From contig JBMYRB010000001.1 of the NCBI GenBank assembly GCA_049601915.1, forward strand, positions 124,001-188,000: 64,000 nt of DNA, read 5' to 3'. Below the pieces are notes generated by a model, which ran no database searches, had not been told where the DNA came from, and worked only from the letters and a program-made list of their open reading frames with translations. Below are positions 51,805-60,508 of the stretch, piece after piece. The DNA is from UBA8079 sp049601915. GTDB lineage: Bacteria > Pseudomonadota > Alphaproteobacteria > UBA6615. Position 1 is the stretch's first letter, and every line of letters starts with the position of its first letter. The translations under genes were made by a program, and so were the position numbers.

Positions 51805-53157
51805 CTAGCCGCCATCGGTCACGGTTCGCGTCGCCATAACCCCTTCGGGTTTACCGACCACGACAACCGTCAGCGCGGCCGGATCGAGGATTCGTTCCGC
51901 GACGCGGCGCACGTCCTCGAGCTGGACGTCCGCAATCAGATCGTTGCGGCGATTGAGGAATTCTATCCCGAGATCGCGAAACTGGACGGCGACCAAGGTG
52001 CCCGCGATCGCACCTGTATTGTCAAACCGCAGCCCGAAAGATCCGATCAGATTGGCCTTCGCCCGGTCGAGTTCGTCCTGGGAGATCGCGAATTTCTGCA
52101 CGTTCGCCCACTGACCGCGGATCAGCTCGATCGATTGCGCGACCGCGCCGTTCTTGGTTCCAGCACCACCCATCCACATCGCCGCGTTCTCGAGCGACAA
52201 CAGATAGCTGAACACCGAATAGGCCAATCCTCGTTTCTCGCGAACCTCGTCATAAAGCCGAGACGTGAAACTGCCGCCGCCCAGCACATGGTTCAGCACC
52301 AGAGCGGCGTAGTAATCCGGGTCGTCCCGCGTCACCCCACCATGGCCGAACACAACCCGGCTCTGCGGATTGTCGCGCTCAACCACAATAACTTCACCGG
52401 CTCCGCCTGGCTCCGCCTGCGGGATCGTGAAGGCCTCCGCACGCTCGGGCAGTTCTCCGAAGGTCGTGTCGAGAAGCGTGCCGAGCTCCGCCGGCGAAAC
52501 ATCGCCCGCAACGCCAACAATCAGCCCACTGCGTGCCAGCCGGCGTGTGACGAATGTCCGCAGGTCCGTTTCCGTGATCGCTGCAACACTTTCAGGCGTT
52601 CCGGCGACGGGCCGGCTGTATGGATGGTCGCCGAACACAGTTTCACGGAACGTCTGCTGCGCGATCTGGTTGGGATTGTTCGCGCTCGCCGCGAGCCCGG
52701 TTAGAATCTGCGCCCGAATCCTGTCTACCGCCTGCGCGTCGAAGCGCGGCGAGGTCACGGCAAGCCGCAGAAGGTCAAACGCCTCATCGCGATTGCGGGT
52801 CAAGGTTTTGAGGTTGCCGGAGAAACCGTCGAGAGAGGCGGAAAATGATAAGGAGATCGACTGATCGGCCAACCGGCCCTGGAAGGTCTGTGAATCGAGT
52901 TCCCCGGCGCCCTCGTCGAGCAGACCGGACACCATATTGGCTAAACCCTCCTTGCCCACCGGGTCCGTCGCGGCCCCACCAGGAAACAGGAACCGCGCCG
53001 AGACGATCGGCAGCGAGTGATCTTCCAAAAGCCAGGCTTCGATGCCGCCGGGACTGATCACCCGCTGTATCTCGAAGGCCTTAGCGGCCGCCGGAACCAA
53101 CAACAGGGCGACGGCGAGCAGCACCATCGCGGGGGCGCGTGCCAGGGCAGACATCAT
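51805..53157 (-). CDS. M16 peptidase-like protein lacking the zinc motif, exported
   Basis: A 450-residue protein with a signal peptide (about 1-28, ending AAAKA). It has the M16 fold (ARFLFPGGAATDPVGKEGLAN, TSRLYDEVREKRGLAYSVFSY), but where HxxEH should be it reads MVSGLLDEGAGEL, so the zinc ligands are missing. Such non-catalytic subunits pair with an active M16 partner, which here is the upstream gene overlapping its start by 4 bases. The periplasmic pair resembles the PqqL/MPP alpha-beta arrangement. Peptide substrate unknown. Confidence 0.93.
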   Translation of the reverse strand: MMSALARAPAMVLLAVALLLVPAAAKAFEIQRVISPGGIEAWLLEDHSLPIVSARFLFPGGAATDPVGKEGLANMVSGLLDEGAGELDSQTFQGRLADQSISLSFSASLDGFSGNLKTLTRNRDEAFDLLRLAVTSPRFDAQAVDRIRAQILTGLAASANNPNQIAQQTFRETVFGDHPYSRPVAGTPESVAAITETDLRTFVTRRLARSGLIVGVAGDVSPAELGTLLDTTFGELPERAEAFTIPQAEPGGAGEVIVVERDNPQSRVVFGHGGVTRDDPDYYAALVLNHVLGGGSFTSRLYDEVREKRGLAYSVFSYLLSLENAAMWMGGAGTKNGAVAQSIELIRGQWANVQKFAISQDELDRAKANLIGSFGLRFDNTGAIAGTLVAVQFRDLGIEFLNRRNDLIADVQLEDVRRVAERILDPAALTVVVVGKPEGVMATRTVTDGG

Positions 53158-54518
53158 GTTCGGCTATCCCCTTCGGCCGGCATCAGCACACCGGTGGTGG
53201 ATCGGTTCTCATTGAATATTTCGCGGGCAGCTGCATTGACCTGCTCAACCGTGACCGCCCGAATCCGGTCGGGCCATGCCTCGACATCGGCGACCATCTG
53301 CCCTGACGCCAGGGCGGCCCCCAACACCCGTGCGGGGCCGGCGACGCTGTCCCGGGCGAAGATCGCACTATCGATCAGGCGTTGCTTCGCGCGCTCAAGT
53401 TCGTCAGCGCTGACCCCGTTCTTGACCACGTTCGCAATCTGATCGTCCATCGCCTCACGCACCGTTTCAACCGAGACGCCGGGGCGCGGACTGAACCAGA
53501 CCCCAAACGTCGTGAGATCGAGGTTGCCCGGGGAATACCAGGCACCGGCCGACGCCGCGAGCGACTGGTCGACGACGACCGAGCGATAAATCCGGCTCGT
53601 TGTACCGCCGCCGATAATCTCCGAGAGCAACTCAAGGGCATAGGCGTGCGCCGTGTCCCCCGCGACGTAACTGGGAGCGAGATACCGGCGCGACCAGGCG
53701 GGTTGATCGACACGCGCATCGCGCATCACAACCTCGCGCGGGGCGAGCTGTGGCGGCTCGGCCGAGCGGGTGCGCGGCGGCAACGGCTTCGGCGGAATCT
53801 TGCCATAGGTCTCCTGGGCGAGGCGAAACACCTCCTGCGGATCGACATCTCCGGAAACAACCAGGACCGCATTGTTGGGCGCGTACCAGGTCTCATAAAA
53901 GGATTCGAGGTCCGCGCGGCTGAGAATCTCGATCTCATGGGCCCAGCCGATAATGGGAAGACGATAGGGGTGGTTGAGCCAGGTCGCGGCCGCGACCTGT
54001 TCGGACAGAAGCGAGCGAGGATTGTTCTCGGTTCGTGACAGGCGTTCCTCGAGGATGACCCGTCGTTCGGGCTCGATGATCTCGTCTGTCAGAATAAGAC
54101 CGGTCATACGGTCCGCCTCAAGCTCCATCATCAGGCCGAGATGCTGGGGCGAGATAGTCTGGAAGTATCCGGTGTAGTCCTGCGAGGTAAACGCGTTTTC
54201 GCGCCCGCCCAGATCGGCGATTATCTGCGAAAACTCTCCGGACGCGCGTGTCTCGGTTCCTTTGAACATCAGATGTTCGAGATAGTGGGCAATGCCGGAT
54301 TTACCCGCCGGCTCGTCGGCCGCACCGACCTTGTACCAGACCATATGCGTGACGACGGGCGCACGATGATTTTCGATCACGGCGACCTGCATACCGTTGT
54401 CGAGTTCAAACGTCGTGGGATTGAAAACTTGCGCGTTTGCCAGGTTCGCGAATGACAGCAGAATCGCGGCCGGCAGTAGCAAAGCACGAAGAGCTCTCGA
54501 ACAAGGGTTCCAGGTCAT
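53154..54518 (-). CDS. M16 family zinc peptidase, exported, catalytic partner
   Basis: A 454-residue protein from the ATG at 54518, which has GAGG nine bases upstream. A signal peptide is clear (about 1-29, LSFANLANAQ). The zinc motif HYLEH is at 78-82 (GIAHYLEHLMFKGT), followed by LGGRENAFTSQDYTGYF with the distal glutamate region. LSEIIGGGTTSRIYRSVVVDQSLA is the glycine loop. It forms an active/inactive pair with the downstream gene. The pair next to DUF3035, lspA and ileS is a conserved alphaproteobacterial block. Confidence 0.95.
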   Translation of the reverse strand: MTWNPCSRALRALLLPAAILLSFANLANAQVFNPTTFELDNGMQVAVIENHRAPVVTHMVWYKVGAADEPAGKSGIAHYLEHLMFKGTETRASGEFSQIIADLGGRENAFTSQDYTGYFQTISPQHLGLMMELEADRMTGLILTDEIIEPERRVILEERLSRTENNPRSLLSEQVAAATWLNHPYRLPIIGWAHEIEILSRADLESFYETWYAPNNAVLVVSGDVDPQEVFRLAQETYGKIPPKPLPPRTRSAEPPQLAPREVVMRDARVDQPAWSRRYLAPSYVAGDTAHAYALELLSEIIGGGTTSRIYRSVVVDQSLAASAGAWYSPGNLDLTTFGVWFSPRPGVSVETVREAMDDQIANVVKNGVSADELERAKQRLIDSAIFARDSVAGPARVLGAALASGQMVADVEAWPDRIRAVTVEQVNAAAREIFNENRSTTGVLMPAEGDSRT

Positions 54519-54650
54519 TGGTTTCGTCCTCACGGGCAGCGCCTCTGGGTCGACAACAGATATGGCGCGCGATTTGTTTCCTGCAACGCCCAATACCGGC
54601 GATGCAGTCACTTTACCGCGACATTTGGCGTAATTGAGGCGACCCGACGT

Positions 54651-55298
54651 CTAGAAGATGTCGAACAGGCCGTTGCGTGTCCGCGAGATGGTCGGCGTTT
54701 CGCCTTCCGCGGGCGAAATGCCGAGTGCCTGGTTCTCGCGCAGTCGACGCGCCTCGGACTCCGCATCGACCTCTTCGTCGATCGGGTCTTGTTTCAGACC
54801 CAGCAATTTGCGGACGAAATTCTGATTTTCCTCGGCCAGAATCGAGCTTTCCCGGTCAATCTGCGACCGGACCAGCGGGTCGGTTTCCAGCGCGCCTGCG
54901 CGTGACAGAAATGCTGATTCGCCCGCCGTCGAGCGCACCACATCTGTGCGCGGTGCCGGTTGCGCTGCCGGTCCGGTCGTTCCGCGCACCGTGCGTTCAT
55001 CGTCGTCACCGCGGAATACTGCCTGACGTGCCTGCTCGCGTGCCGAAACCGTGGTCAGGTCTTCCGCGCCGGGCCGCGGGGGACGCAGCTTGTAATCCGG
55101 CGGCTGCGAGAGTGGCGCTCGCGGCGCAACGGCGAATTCGTCGGGTGCGCTGCGCTGAAGTCCGAGTGCGCGTTTGGTCGAATCACCGCATGCAGCAAGC
55201 GTCATAGCGGCGACCATCAGCAAAACAATTCCTCGCGGCGTGCGGGCGATCCCGCCGGTGCGCGAGGGCGTTTGTGTCATGCCGGTCATATGCATCAA
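54651..55298 (-). CDS. DUF3035 lipoprotein (BamF-like)
   Basis: A 215-residue lipoprotein. The lipobox LAAC is at 34-37 if the first ATG (55298) is used; several in-frame ATGs follow (third one at codon 7), so the start is uncertain. The conserved segment DEFAVAPRAPLSQPPDYKLRPP is the mark of the family, and a related motif occurs in BamC. Members in Caulobacter were described as an extra lipoprotein subunit (BamF) of the outer-membrane beta-barrel assembly complex. The C-terminal ENQALGISPAEGETPTI is typical. It lies between lspA, the lipoprotein signal peptidase, and the exported M16 pair. Confidence 0.85.
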   Translation of the reverse strand: MMHMTGMTQTPSRTGGIARTPRGIVLLMVAAMTLAACGDSTKRALGLQRSAPDEFAVAPRAPLSQPPDYKLRPPRPGAEDLTTVSAREQARQAVFRGDDDERTVRGTTGPAAQPAPRTDVVRSTAGESAFLSRAGALETDPLVRSQIDRESSILAEENQNFVRKLLGLKQDPIDEEVDAESEARRLRENQALGISPAEGETPTISRTRNGLFDIF

Positions 55299-55347
55299 AC
55301 CATTGCCTTGGTCTGCGTGGGTGTGAACAACGATTCCAAACCTAGCA

Positions 55348-55818
55348 CTATTTTAGCGAACGCGGAGAACCGAACAAGCCATCGTACAATAGCATCGCGG
55401 TCCCGAAGACGATGGTCATGTCCGCCACATTGAATGCCGGCCAGTGCCATCCAAACGCATGGATATCGATAAAGTCGACAACCGCACCATAAACCACCCG
55501 GTCGATCACGTTGCTCAACGCGCCGCCAATGACGAGGACAAGCGCGAAGCGAACGATCCCCTGCCCCGACCGCACCAGCCAGATAATGAGAAACACGACG
55601 ATCACCAGTGCGAGCGCGACCAGAATCCATCGTGATGACTGCGCACCACCCAGCAGTCCAAAGCTGATCCCCCGGTTCCAGACCGGCACTAGGTTGAAGA
55701 AGGACGTGACGGAGATGATCGACGGCGGGTCGAAAACGAGACCCAGCATCACGCGTTTGGAGACTTGATCAACGGCGATCAGCACAACGACAAAGAGCAA
55801 GGCCCATCGCGGCATCAC
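55348..55818 (-). CDS. lspA: Lipoprotein signal peptidase (signal peptidase II)
   Basis: A 156-residue, four-TM aspartic protease that cleaves prolipoproteins after lipidation. The N-terminal Asp segment is VDQVSKRVML. NLVPVWNRGISFGLL and the catalytic pair in GGALSNVIDRVVYGAVVDFIDIH (two Asp) are visible. It would process the DUF3035 lipoprotein next door. It follows ileS with a 12-base gap. Confidence 0.96.
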   Translation of the reverse strand: MMPRWALLFVVVLIAVDQVSKRVMLGLVFDPPSIISVTSFFNLVPVWNRGISFGLLGGAQSSRWILVALALVIVVFLIIWLVRSGQGIVRFALVLVIGGALSNVIDRVVYGAVVDFIDIHAFGWHWPAFNVADMTIVFGTAMLLYDGLFGSPRSLK

Positions 55819-55830
55819 AAACCCACCCGC

Positions 55831-58671
55831 CTACTCGGCGGCCTCCTGTTGACCGTCGACCGCCGCGGCGCAGCGTCCGCAGACATCCGGATGGGCATGC
55901 TCACCTACATCTGTGAGCACCTGCCAGCAACGTGCGCATTTCTGGCCATCGGCGAGCCCGGGCTCGACGCCGATTGTCTCCACCTCCGGCAACTTGAATG
56001 CGGATGCCGGCGCCTCACTCTCGACCAGCGTGCCACCGGACGTGATGAAAATTTCCGCCAGGTCAAGGCCCGCCATCGCGCCGACGGTTTCGCCGTCGGC
56101 ATAGACAGTCGGGGCGGCTTGCAGACTGGAACCGATGCGCTTCTCGGCCCGCTCGATCTCTAGTGCCCCGGTTACGACGCGCCGCAGGGTCCGGATTTTC
56201 TCCCACTTCGCCGCCAGCGCATCGTCGCGCCAGTAATCCGGTGCTTCCGGGAAGGTCCGCAAGTGGACGGATTCGGCATCGGCCTCGCTCCGTCGCGACA
56301 ACCAGGCCTCTTCCGCCGTAAAGCACAGGATCGGCGCCAGCCAGGCGGTCAGATGCGAGAACAGGGCGTCCAGCACCGTGCGCGCCGCCCGGCGGCGAAG
56401 GCTGTCACGGGCGTCGCAATAGAGCGCGTCCTTGCGAATATCGAAATAGAAGGCCGAAAGCTCAACCGCACAGAAATTGTGAAGCGCCGTCCACTGGGTG
56501 TGGAATTCGAAATCATCCGTCGTCTGCCGCACCAGCGCGTCCACCTCATGGATCCGGTGCAGGACCCAGCGCTCGATTTCGGGCATTTCTGCGACCGGCA
56601 CGCGTTCGCTCTCGTCGAAACCGTCGAGATTGCCCAACAGGAAACGCAACGTGTTGCGAATTCGCCGATAGAGGTCGGCCTGATGCTTGAGGATTTCCGG
56701 GCCCAGCCGCAGATCCTCGGAATAGTCGGAACTGACCACCCAGATGCGCAGGATGTCCGCGCCCAGACTATCGACCGTGTCCTGGGGTGAGACGTCGGTG
56801 CCTCGTGACTTCGACATCTTGCGGCCATCCTCGGCCATGACGAACCCATGGGTCAGGACGGCGTCATAGGGGGCCCGACCGCGGGTGCCGCAGGATTCCA
56901 GCAACGACGAATGGAACCAGCCACGATGCTGATCGGACCCTTCGAGATACAACGACGCGGGCCATTCGAGGTCATCGCGATCTTCGAGCACGAAAGCATG
57001 GGTCGAGCCCGAATCGAACCAGACATCGACGATATCGCGGACCTGCTCATATTCTTCGGCATCATATTCATTGCCGAGGAACCGCGACGGGTCGCTGGCA
57101 AACCAAGCATCCCCGCCCTCGGCCTCGAACGCCACGGCAATACGATCGAACACCGCCTGGTCACGCAGCAACTCGCCGCTTTGCTTGTGGACGAACACCG
57201 GAATCGGCACGCCCCAGGCGCGCTGGCGCGAAATGCACCAGTCGGGCCGCGATTCGATCATCGAACGCAGACGGGTCTGTCCGGCCGCGGGGACGAACCG
57301 GGTCTCGGCGATCGCCGTCAGCGCCTTGTCACGCAGATCATTCGTCTCCATGGAAATGAACCATTGGGACGTGTTGCGGAAGATCAGCGGCGCCTTCGAG
57401 CGCCATGAATGGGGATATGAATGTTCCAGCCGGCGCCGGCCGAGCAACGCATTCTCGCCTTCGAGTACGCTCATCACCGCGCCGTTGGCTTCGCCTTCCT
57501 CGCCGTCGGAGGTCAGGACGGCCATGCCCGCGAACAACGGGACATGGGCAAAATAGCAGCCGGCCTCATCAACCATGTCGGGCACGGCCAGACCATGGGC
57601 ACGGCCCAGATGGAAATCGTCCTCGCCATGGCTCGGCGCAATATGTACGAAGCCCGTGCCCTGCTCGGTCGTGACGAAATCAGCCTCATAGACCGGGACT
57701 TCATGATCGAAGCCCTTCTGGTGCAGCGGATGAGCACACACGCTTCCCACGACCGCACTACCTTCGATGCGGGCAACTTCCTCGGATGTCTCGATGCCCA
57801 TTTCCTGGCACGCGCTCTCTCGTAAGGCCTCCGCCATGACCAGCTCGTCACCAACCTGAACGCGGCTCTTCTCGCTGACCGCCGTAACCCGCACGCGCAG
57901 ATATTCCAGATCGGCACCGACCGCGATCGCCCGGTTGCCCGGGATGGTCCAGGGGGTCGTGGTCCAGATCACGATCGCCGCACCATCAAGCGCGGGGTCC
58001 GCGGGTGCGGTGACCGGGAATCGCACATAGATCGAGGGCGAGGTGTGATTCTCATATTCGACTTCGGCATCAGCGAGCGCTGTCTTCTCGACTACCGACC
58101 AAAGCACCGGGCGTGCACCTCGGTAGAGGCCGCCATTCATGGCGAACTTCGAAATCTCGCGGGCGATCTGGGCCTCGGCCGCAAACGCCATGGTCGTGTA
58201 GGGCTGGTCCCAGTTGCCGATGACGCCGAGGCGCTGGAACTCATCCGACTGAATGCCAACCCAGTTCTCGGCAAACTCGCGGCATTCGTTTCGGAATTCC
58301 AGGATCGGCACGTCGTCCTTGTTCCGGCCGTCGGTGCGATACTTCTCCTCGATCTTCCACTCGATGGGCAGGCCGTGGCAGTCCCAGCCGGGCACATAGT
58401 TGGAATCCTTGCCCATCATCTGCTGGGACCGGCTGATAACGTCTTTGAGAATCTTGTTCAGCGCGTGCCCGATATGCAGATGCCCATTTGCATAAGGCGG
58501 GCCGTCATGCAGCACGAACGGCGGGCGCCCTGCCGAGTCGGCACGCTGGCGTGCGAACAGATCGAGCTCAGCCCAGCGGGCGAGCAGCTCGGGTTCCTTC
58601 TTCGGCAACCCGGCGCGCATCGGAAATTCGGTCTTCGGAAGGAAGACGGTATCCTTGTAATCAATGGTCAT
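55831..58671 (-). CDS. ileS: Isoleucyl-tRNA synthetase
   Basis: A 946-residue class I synthetase. The HIGH motif is at 66-69 (GHLHIGHALNKIL) and KMSKS at 618-622 (DGRKMSKSRGTD). The editing domain is present (TTPWTIPGNRAIAVG). The C-terminal zinc finger is CARCW, followed by a CGRC pair near the end, as in bacterial type 1 enzymes. It lies upstream of lspA in the usual ileS-lspA order. The ribF gene is on the same strand 73 bases upstream. Confidence 0.98.
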   Translation of the reverse strand: MTIDYKDTVFLPKTEFPMRAGLPKKEPELLARWAELDLFARQRADSAGRPPFVLHDGPPYANGHLHIGHALNKILKDVISRSQQMMGKDSNYVPGWDCHGLPIEWKIEEKYRTDGRNKDDVPILEFRNECREFAENWVGIQSDEFQRLGVIGNWDQPYTTMAFAAEAQIAREISKFAMNGGLYRGARPVLWSVVEKTALADAEVEYENHTSPSIYVRFPVTAPADPALDGAAIVIWTTTPWTIPGNRAIAVGADLEYLRVRVTAVSEKSRVQVGDELVMAEALRESACQEMGIETSEEVARIEGSAVVGSVCAHPLHQKGFDHEVPVYEADFVTTEQGTGFVHIAPSHGEDDFHLGRAHGLAVPDMVDEAGCYFAHVPLFAGMAVLTSDGEEGEANGAVMSVLEGENALLGRRRLEHSYPHSWRSKAPLIFRNTSQWFISMETNDLRDKALTAIAETRFVPAAGQTRLRSMIESRPDWCISRQRAWGVPIPVFVHKQSGELLRDQAVFDRIAVAFEAEGGDAWFASDPSRFLGNEYDAEEYEQVRDIVDVWFDSGSTHAFVLEDRDDLEWPASLYLEGSDQHRGWFHSSLLESCGTRGRAPYDAVLTHGFVMAEDGRKMSKSRGTDVSPQDTVDSLGADILRIWVVSSDYSEDLRLGPEILKHQADLYRRIRNTLRFLLGNLDGFDESERVPVAEMPEIERWVLHRIHEVDALVRQTTDDFEFHTQWTALHNFCAVELSAFYFDIRKDALYCDARDSLRRRAARTVLDALFSHLTAWLAPILCFTAEEAWLSRRSEADAESVHLRTFPEAPDYWRDDALAAKWEKIRTLRRVVTGALEIERAEKRIGSSLQAAPTVYADGETVGAMAGLDLAEIFITSGGTLVESEAPASAFKLPEVETIGVEPGLADGQKCARCWQVLTDVGEHAHPDVCGRCAAAVDGQQEAAE

Positions 58672-58744
58672 ATTCTATTCCCAGGCGGCCGGGCAGCTTA
58701 TAGAGCCGCCTGCACTTGACGGCAACAGCCGGACATCCGGTGTT

Positions 58745-59722
58745 TTACATATCCTCGCCGATAAAATCACCCGCGCCGAGCGCGCGGGCCTGCAACAACT
58801 CACGTGCCTGGCGTGAATCTTCGGCGATTTGCGCTTTCAACGCATCGATTCCATCGAATTTCTGCTCCGGCCGGAGGTAGTCGACGAAGGCCACGCGCAG
58901 ATACCGTCCGTAGATATCTTCGTCGAAATCGAACAGATGCGCTTCGAGGACCAGCGTCTCCCCATCGACGGTCGGCCGCACGCCGATATTCGCAACGCCG
59001 TCATACCAGCGGATGGTCTCGCCATCCCGCACGCCGCCGCGAATCGAATAGACGCCGCGCGCCGGGCGGATGGCTTCACCGAGATCGACATTGGCGGTCG
59101 GAAACCCAATCGTCCGGCCGAGCTGGCGGCCTGTCCCGACCCGGCCTTCGACTTCCCAGAGATGCCCCAACAACGCGGCGGCCCGTTGGGGCTGGCCATT
59201 GGTCAGATATTTTCGGATCAGCGTGGATGAATAGACTTCGTTCACCTCGTCACGTGCCGGCTCGACGCAGGTGACTTCGAAGCCGAGTTCCTTGCCCCGC
59301 GCCGCAAGCAAATCGAAGTCACCATCCCGGCCCAACCCGAATTTGAAGTTGTAGCCGACGACAACATGCGCGGGTGCTATGCCCTGGTACAGAAGTTCGG
59401 AGAGAAAGTTCTCAGCGGTCCGTTGAGACAACGCCTTGTTGAAGCGCAGCGCGAACAGCAGCTCGACCCCCAGCGCCTGAAATTCACGGACCTTGATTCG
59501 GAACGGTGTCAGCCGAAACGGTGCGTCAACACGGGCAAAAAAAGCGCGCGGGTGCGGTTCGAATGTCAGGACGCCGAACTGGCGAGACTGCGTGCGTGCA
59601 ATATCCCGCGCGGTCGCGATTACCTGCTGGTGGCCACGGTGCAACCCGTCAAAATTTCCGATGGCGACGACCGCCCCCTTGGCGGAGTCGGGAAGGTCGC
59701 CCACTTGTCTGTAAATTCGCAT
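58745..59722 (-). CDS. ribF: Bifunctional riboflavin kinase/FAD synthetase
   Basis: Makes FMN and FAD from riboflavin. From the ATG at 59722 (MRIYRQVGDLPD) the protein is 325 residues. The FAD synthetase half has VAIGNFDGLHRGHQQVI and VVGYNFKFGLGRDGD. The kinase half has GRTIGFPTANVDL and RPTVDGETLVLEAHLFDFDEDIYG. An upstream in-frame TTG at 59779 would add 19 unrelated residues. The order MaoC-ribF-ileS-lspA is common in alphaproteobacteria. Confidence 0.95.
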   Translation of the reverse strand: MRIYRQVGDLPDSAKGAVVAIGNFDGLHRGHQQVIATARDIARTQSRQFGVLTFEPHPRAFFARVDAPFRLTPFRIKVREFQALGVELLFALRFNKALSQRTAENFLSELLYQGIAPAHVVVGYNFKFGLGRDGDFDLLAARGKELGFEVTCVEPARDEVNEVYSSTLIRKYLTNGQPQRAAALLGHLWEVEGRVGTGRQLGRTIGFPTANVDLGEAIRPARGVYSIRGGVRDGETIRWYDGVANIGVRPTVDGETLVLEAHLFDFDEDIYGRYLRVAFVDYLRPEQKFDGIDALKAQIAEDSRQARELLQARALGAGDFIGEDM

Positions 59723-59813
59723 GCGCGGGATGTACGCGCCGACCGGTCGTCGATCAAGCCTGACCGTTCGCCTCGACAACGCGTGGAAGTTCCGCCACGT
59801 GGCCCAGAAGGGC

Positions 59814-60314
59814 TCAGGCGCCGTTCTTGGCCCGGCGCGGCACCAGCACTTCCGCCTCGCCGGAGATCACGACAGTGCTGCCAACCGTGCAGACGGTTTC
59901 CAGCGCGACCCGGGATTTCTCCGGATTCGTGCCGACGACGGTGGCGCGCGCAGTCACCGTGTCTCCGGGGCGGACCGGCGCCTTGAACTTGAGAGACTGA
60001 CTGATATAGACGCAGCCCGGGCCCGGCAGCCGCGTTCCGACGACCGTGGAAATGAAGCTCGAACACAGCATGCCGTGGGCGATCGTACCCTCGAACATCG
60101 TCCGTTCCGCATATTCCTCATTGAGGTGCATCGGATTGGTGTCGCCTGAGATGCCGGCAAACATGACCAGATCGGCAGGACCGATCGTTCGCGCATATGC
60201 CGCGGTCATTCCCGGTTCAAGGTCTTCGAAAAAGTACCCGCTCAGTTCTTCGATCGGATCGGCGGCAACGGGCGCCTGGGACTTTGCGACCGACGCAATA
60301 ACATCAACCGACAT
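59814..60314 (-). CDS. MaoC-like hotdog hydratase
   Basis: A 166-residue protein from the ATG at 60314 (MSVDVIASVAKS). The hydratase-2 motif is AGISGDTNPMHLNEEYAE, with the catalytic Asp and His, followed by FEGTIAHGMLCSSFIS. PGPGCVYISQSLKFKAPVRPGDTVTA is the MaoC C-terminal half. Members hydrate trans-2-enoyl-CoA to (R)-3-hydroxyacyl-CoA (PhaJ-like) or similar. No polyhydroxyalkanoate genes are in the window, so the pathway is unassigned. It precedes ribF by 91 bases. Confidence 0.92.
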   Translation of the reverse strand: MSVDVIASVAKSQAPVAADPIEELSGYFFEDLEPGMTAAYARTIGPADLVMFAGISGDTNPMHLNEEYAERTMFEGTIAHGMLCSSFISTVVGTRLPGPGCVYISQSLKFKAPVRPGDTVTARATVVGTNPEKSRVALETVCTVGSTVVISGEAEVLVPRRAKNGA

Positions 60315-60398
60315 ATGGAAAACCTCTGGACTAATTTGTGCGATGCAAAACATGGTGCACCGCACTATTGCGAAACGCAAGGCTTCCCGACCAAAAGT

Positions 60399-60413
60399 TT
60401 AACTATTTGTTAT
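60399..60413 (+). promoter_or_regulatory. CtrA-like box TTAA-N7-TTAT in an AT-rich spacer
   Basis: The 194-bp spacer between the amidase end and the MaoC start is markedly AT-rich around 60390-60435 and includes TATAAT-like sequence. TTAA (60399-60402), seven bases, TTAT (60410-60413) is one mismatch from the CtrA consensus TTAA-N7-TTAA of alphaproteobacteria. Speculative without a genome-wide motif scan. Confidence 0.3.
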
Positions 60414-60508
60414 TATTATATAATATTAGTGTTCTCGGAGGATCATTGCTACTCAAAGAAATGCTTCGCCGCAATAGAAACCTTGTGCTCCGCAACAAGA
60501 ACCCCGTC

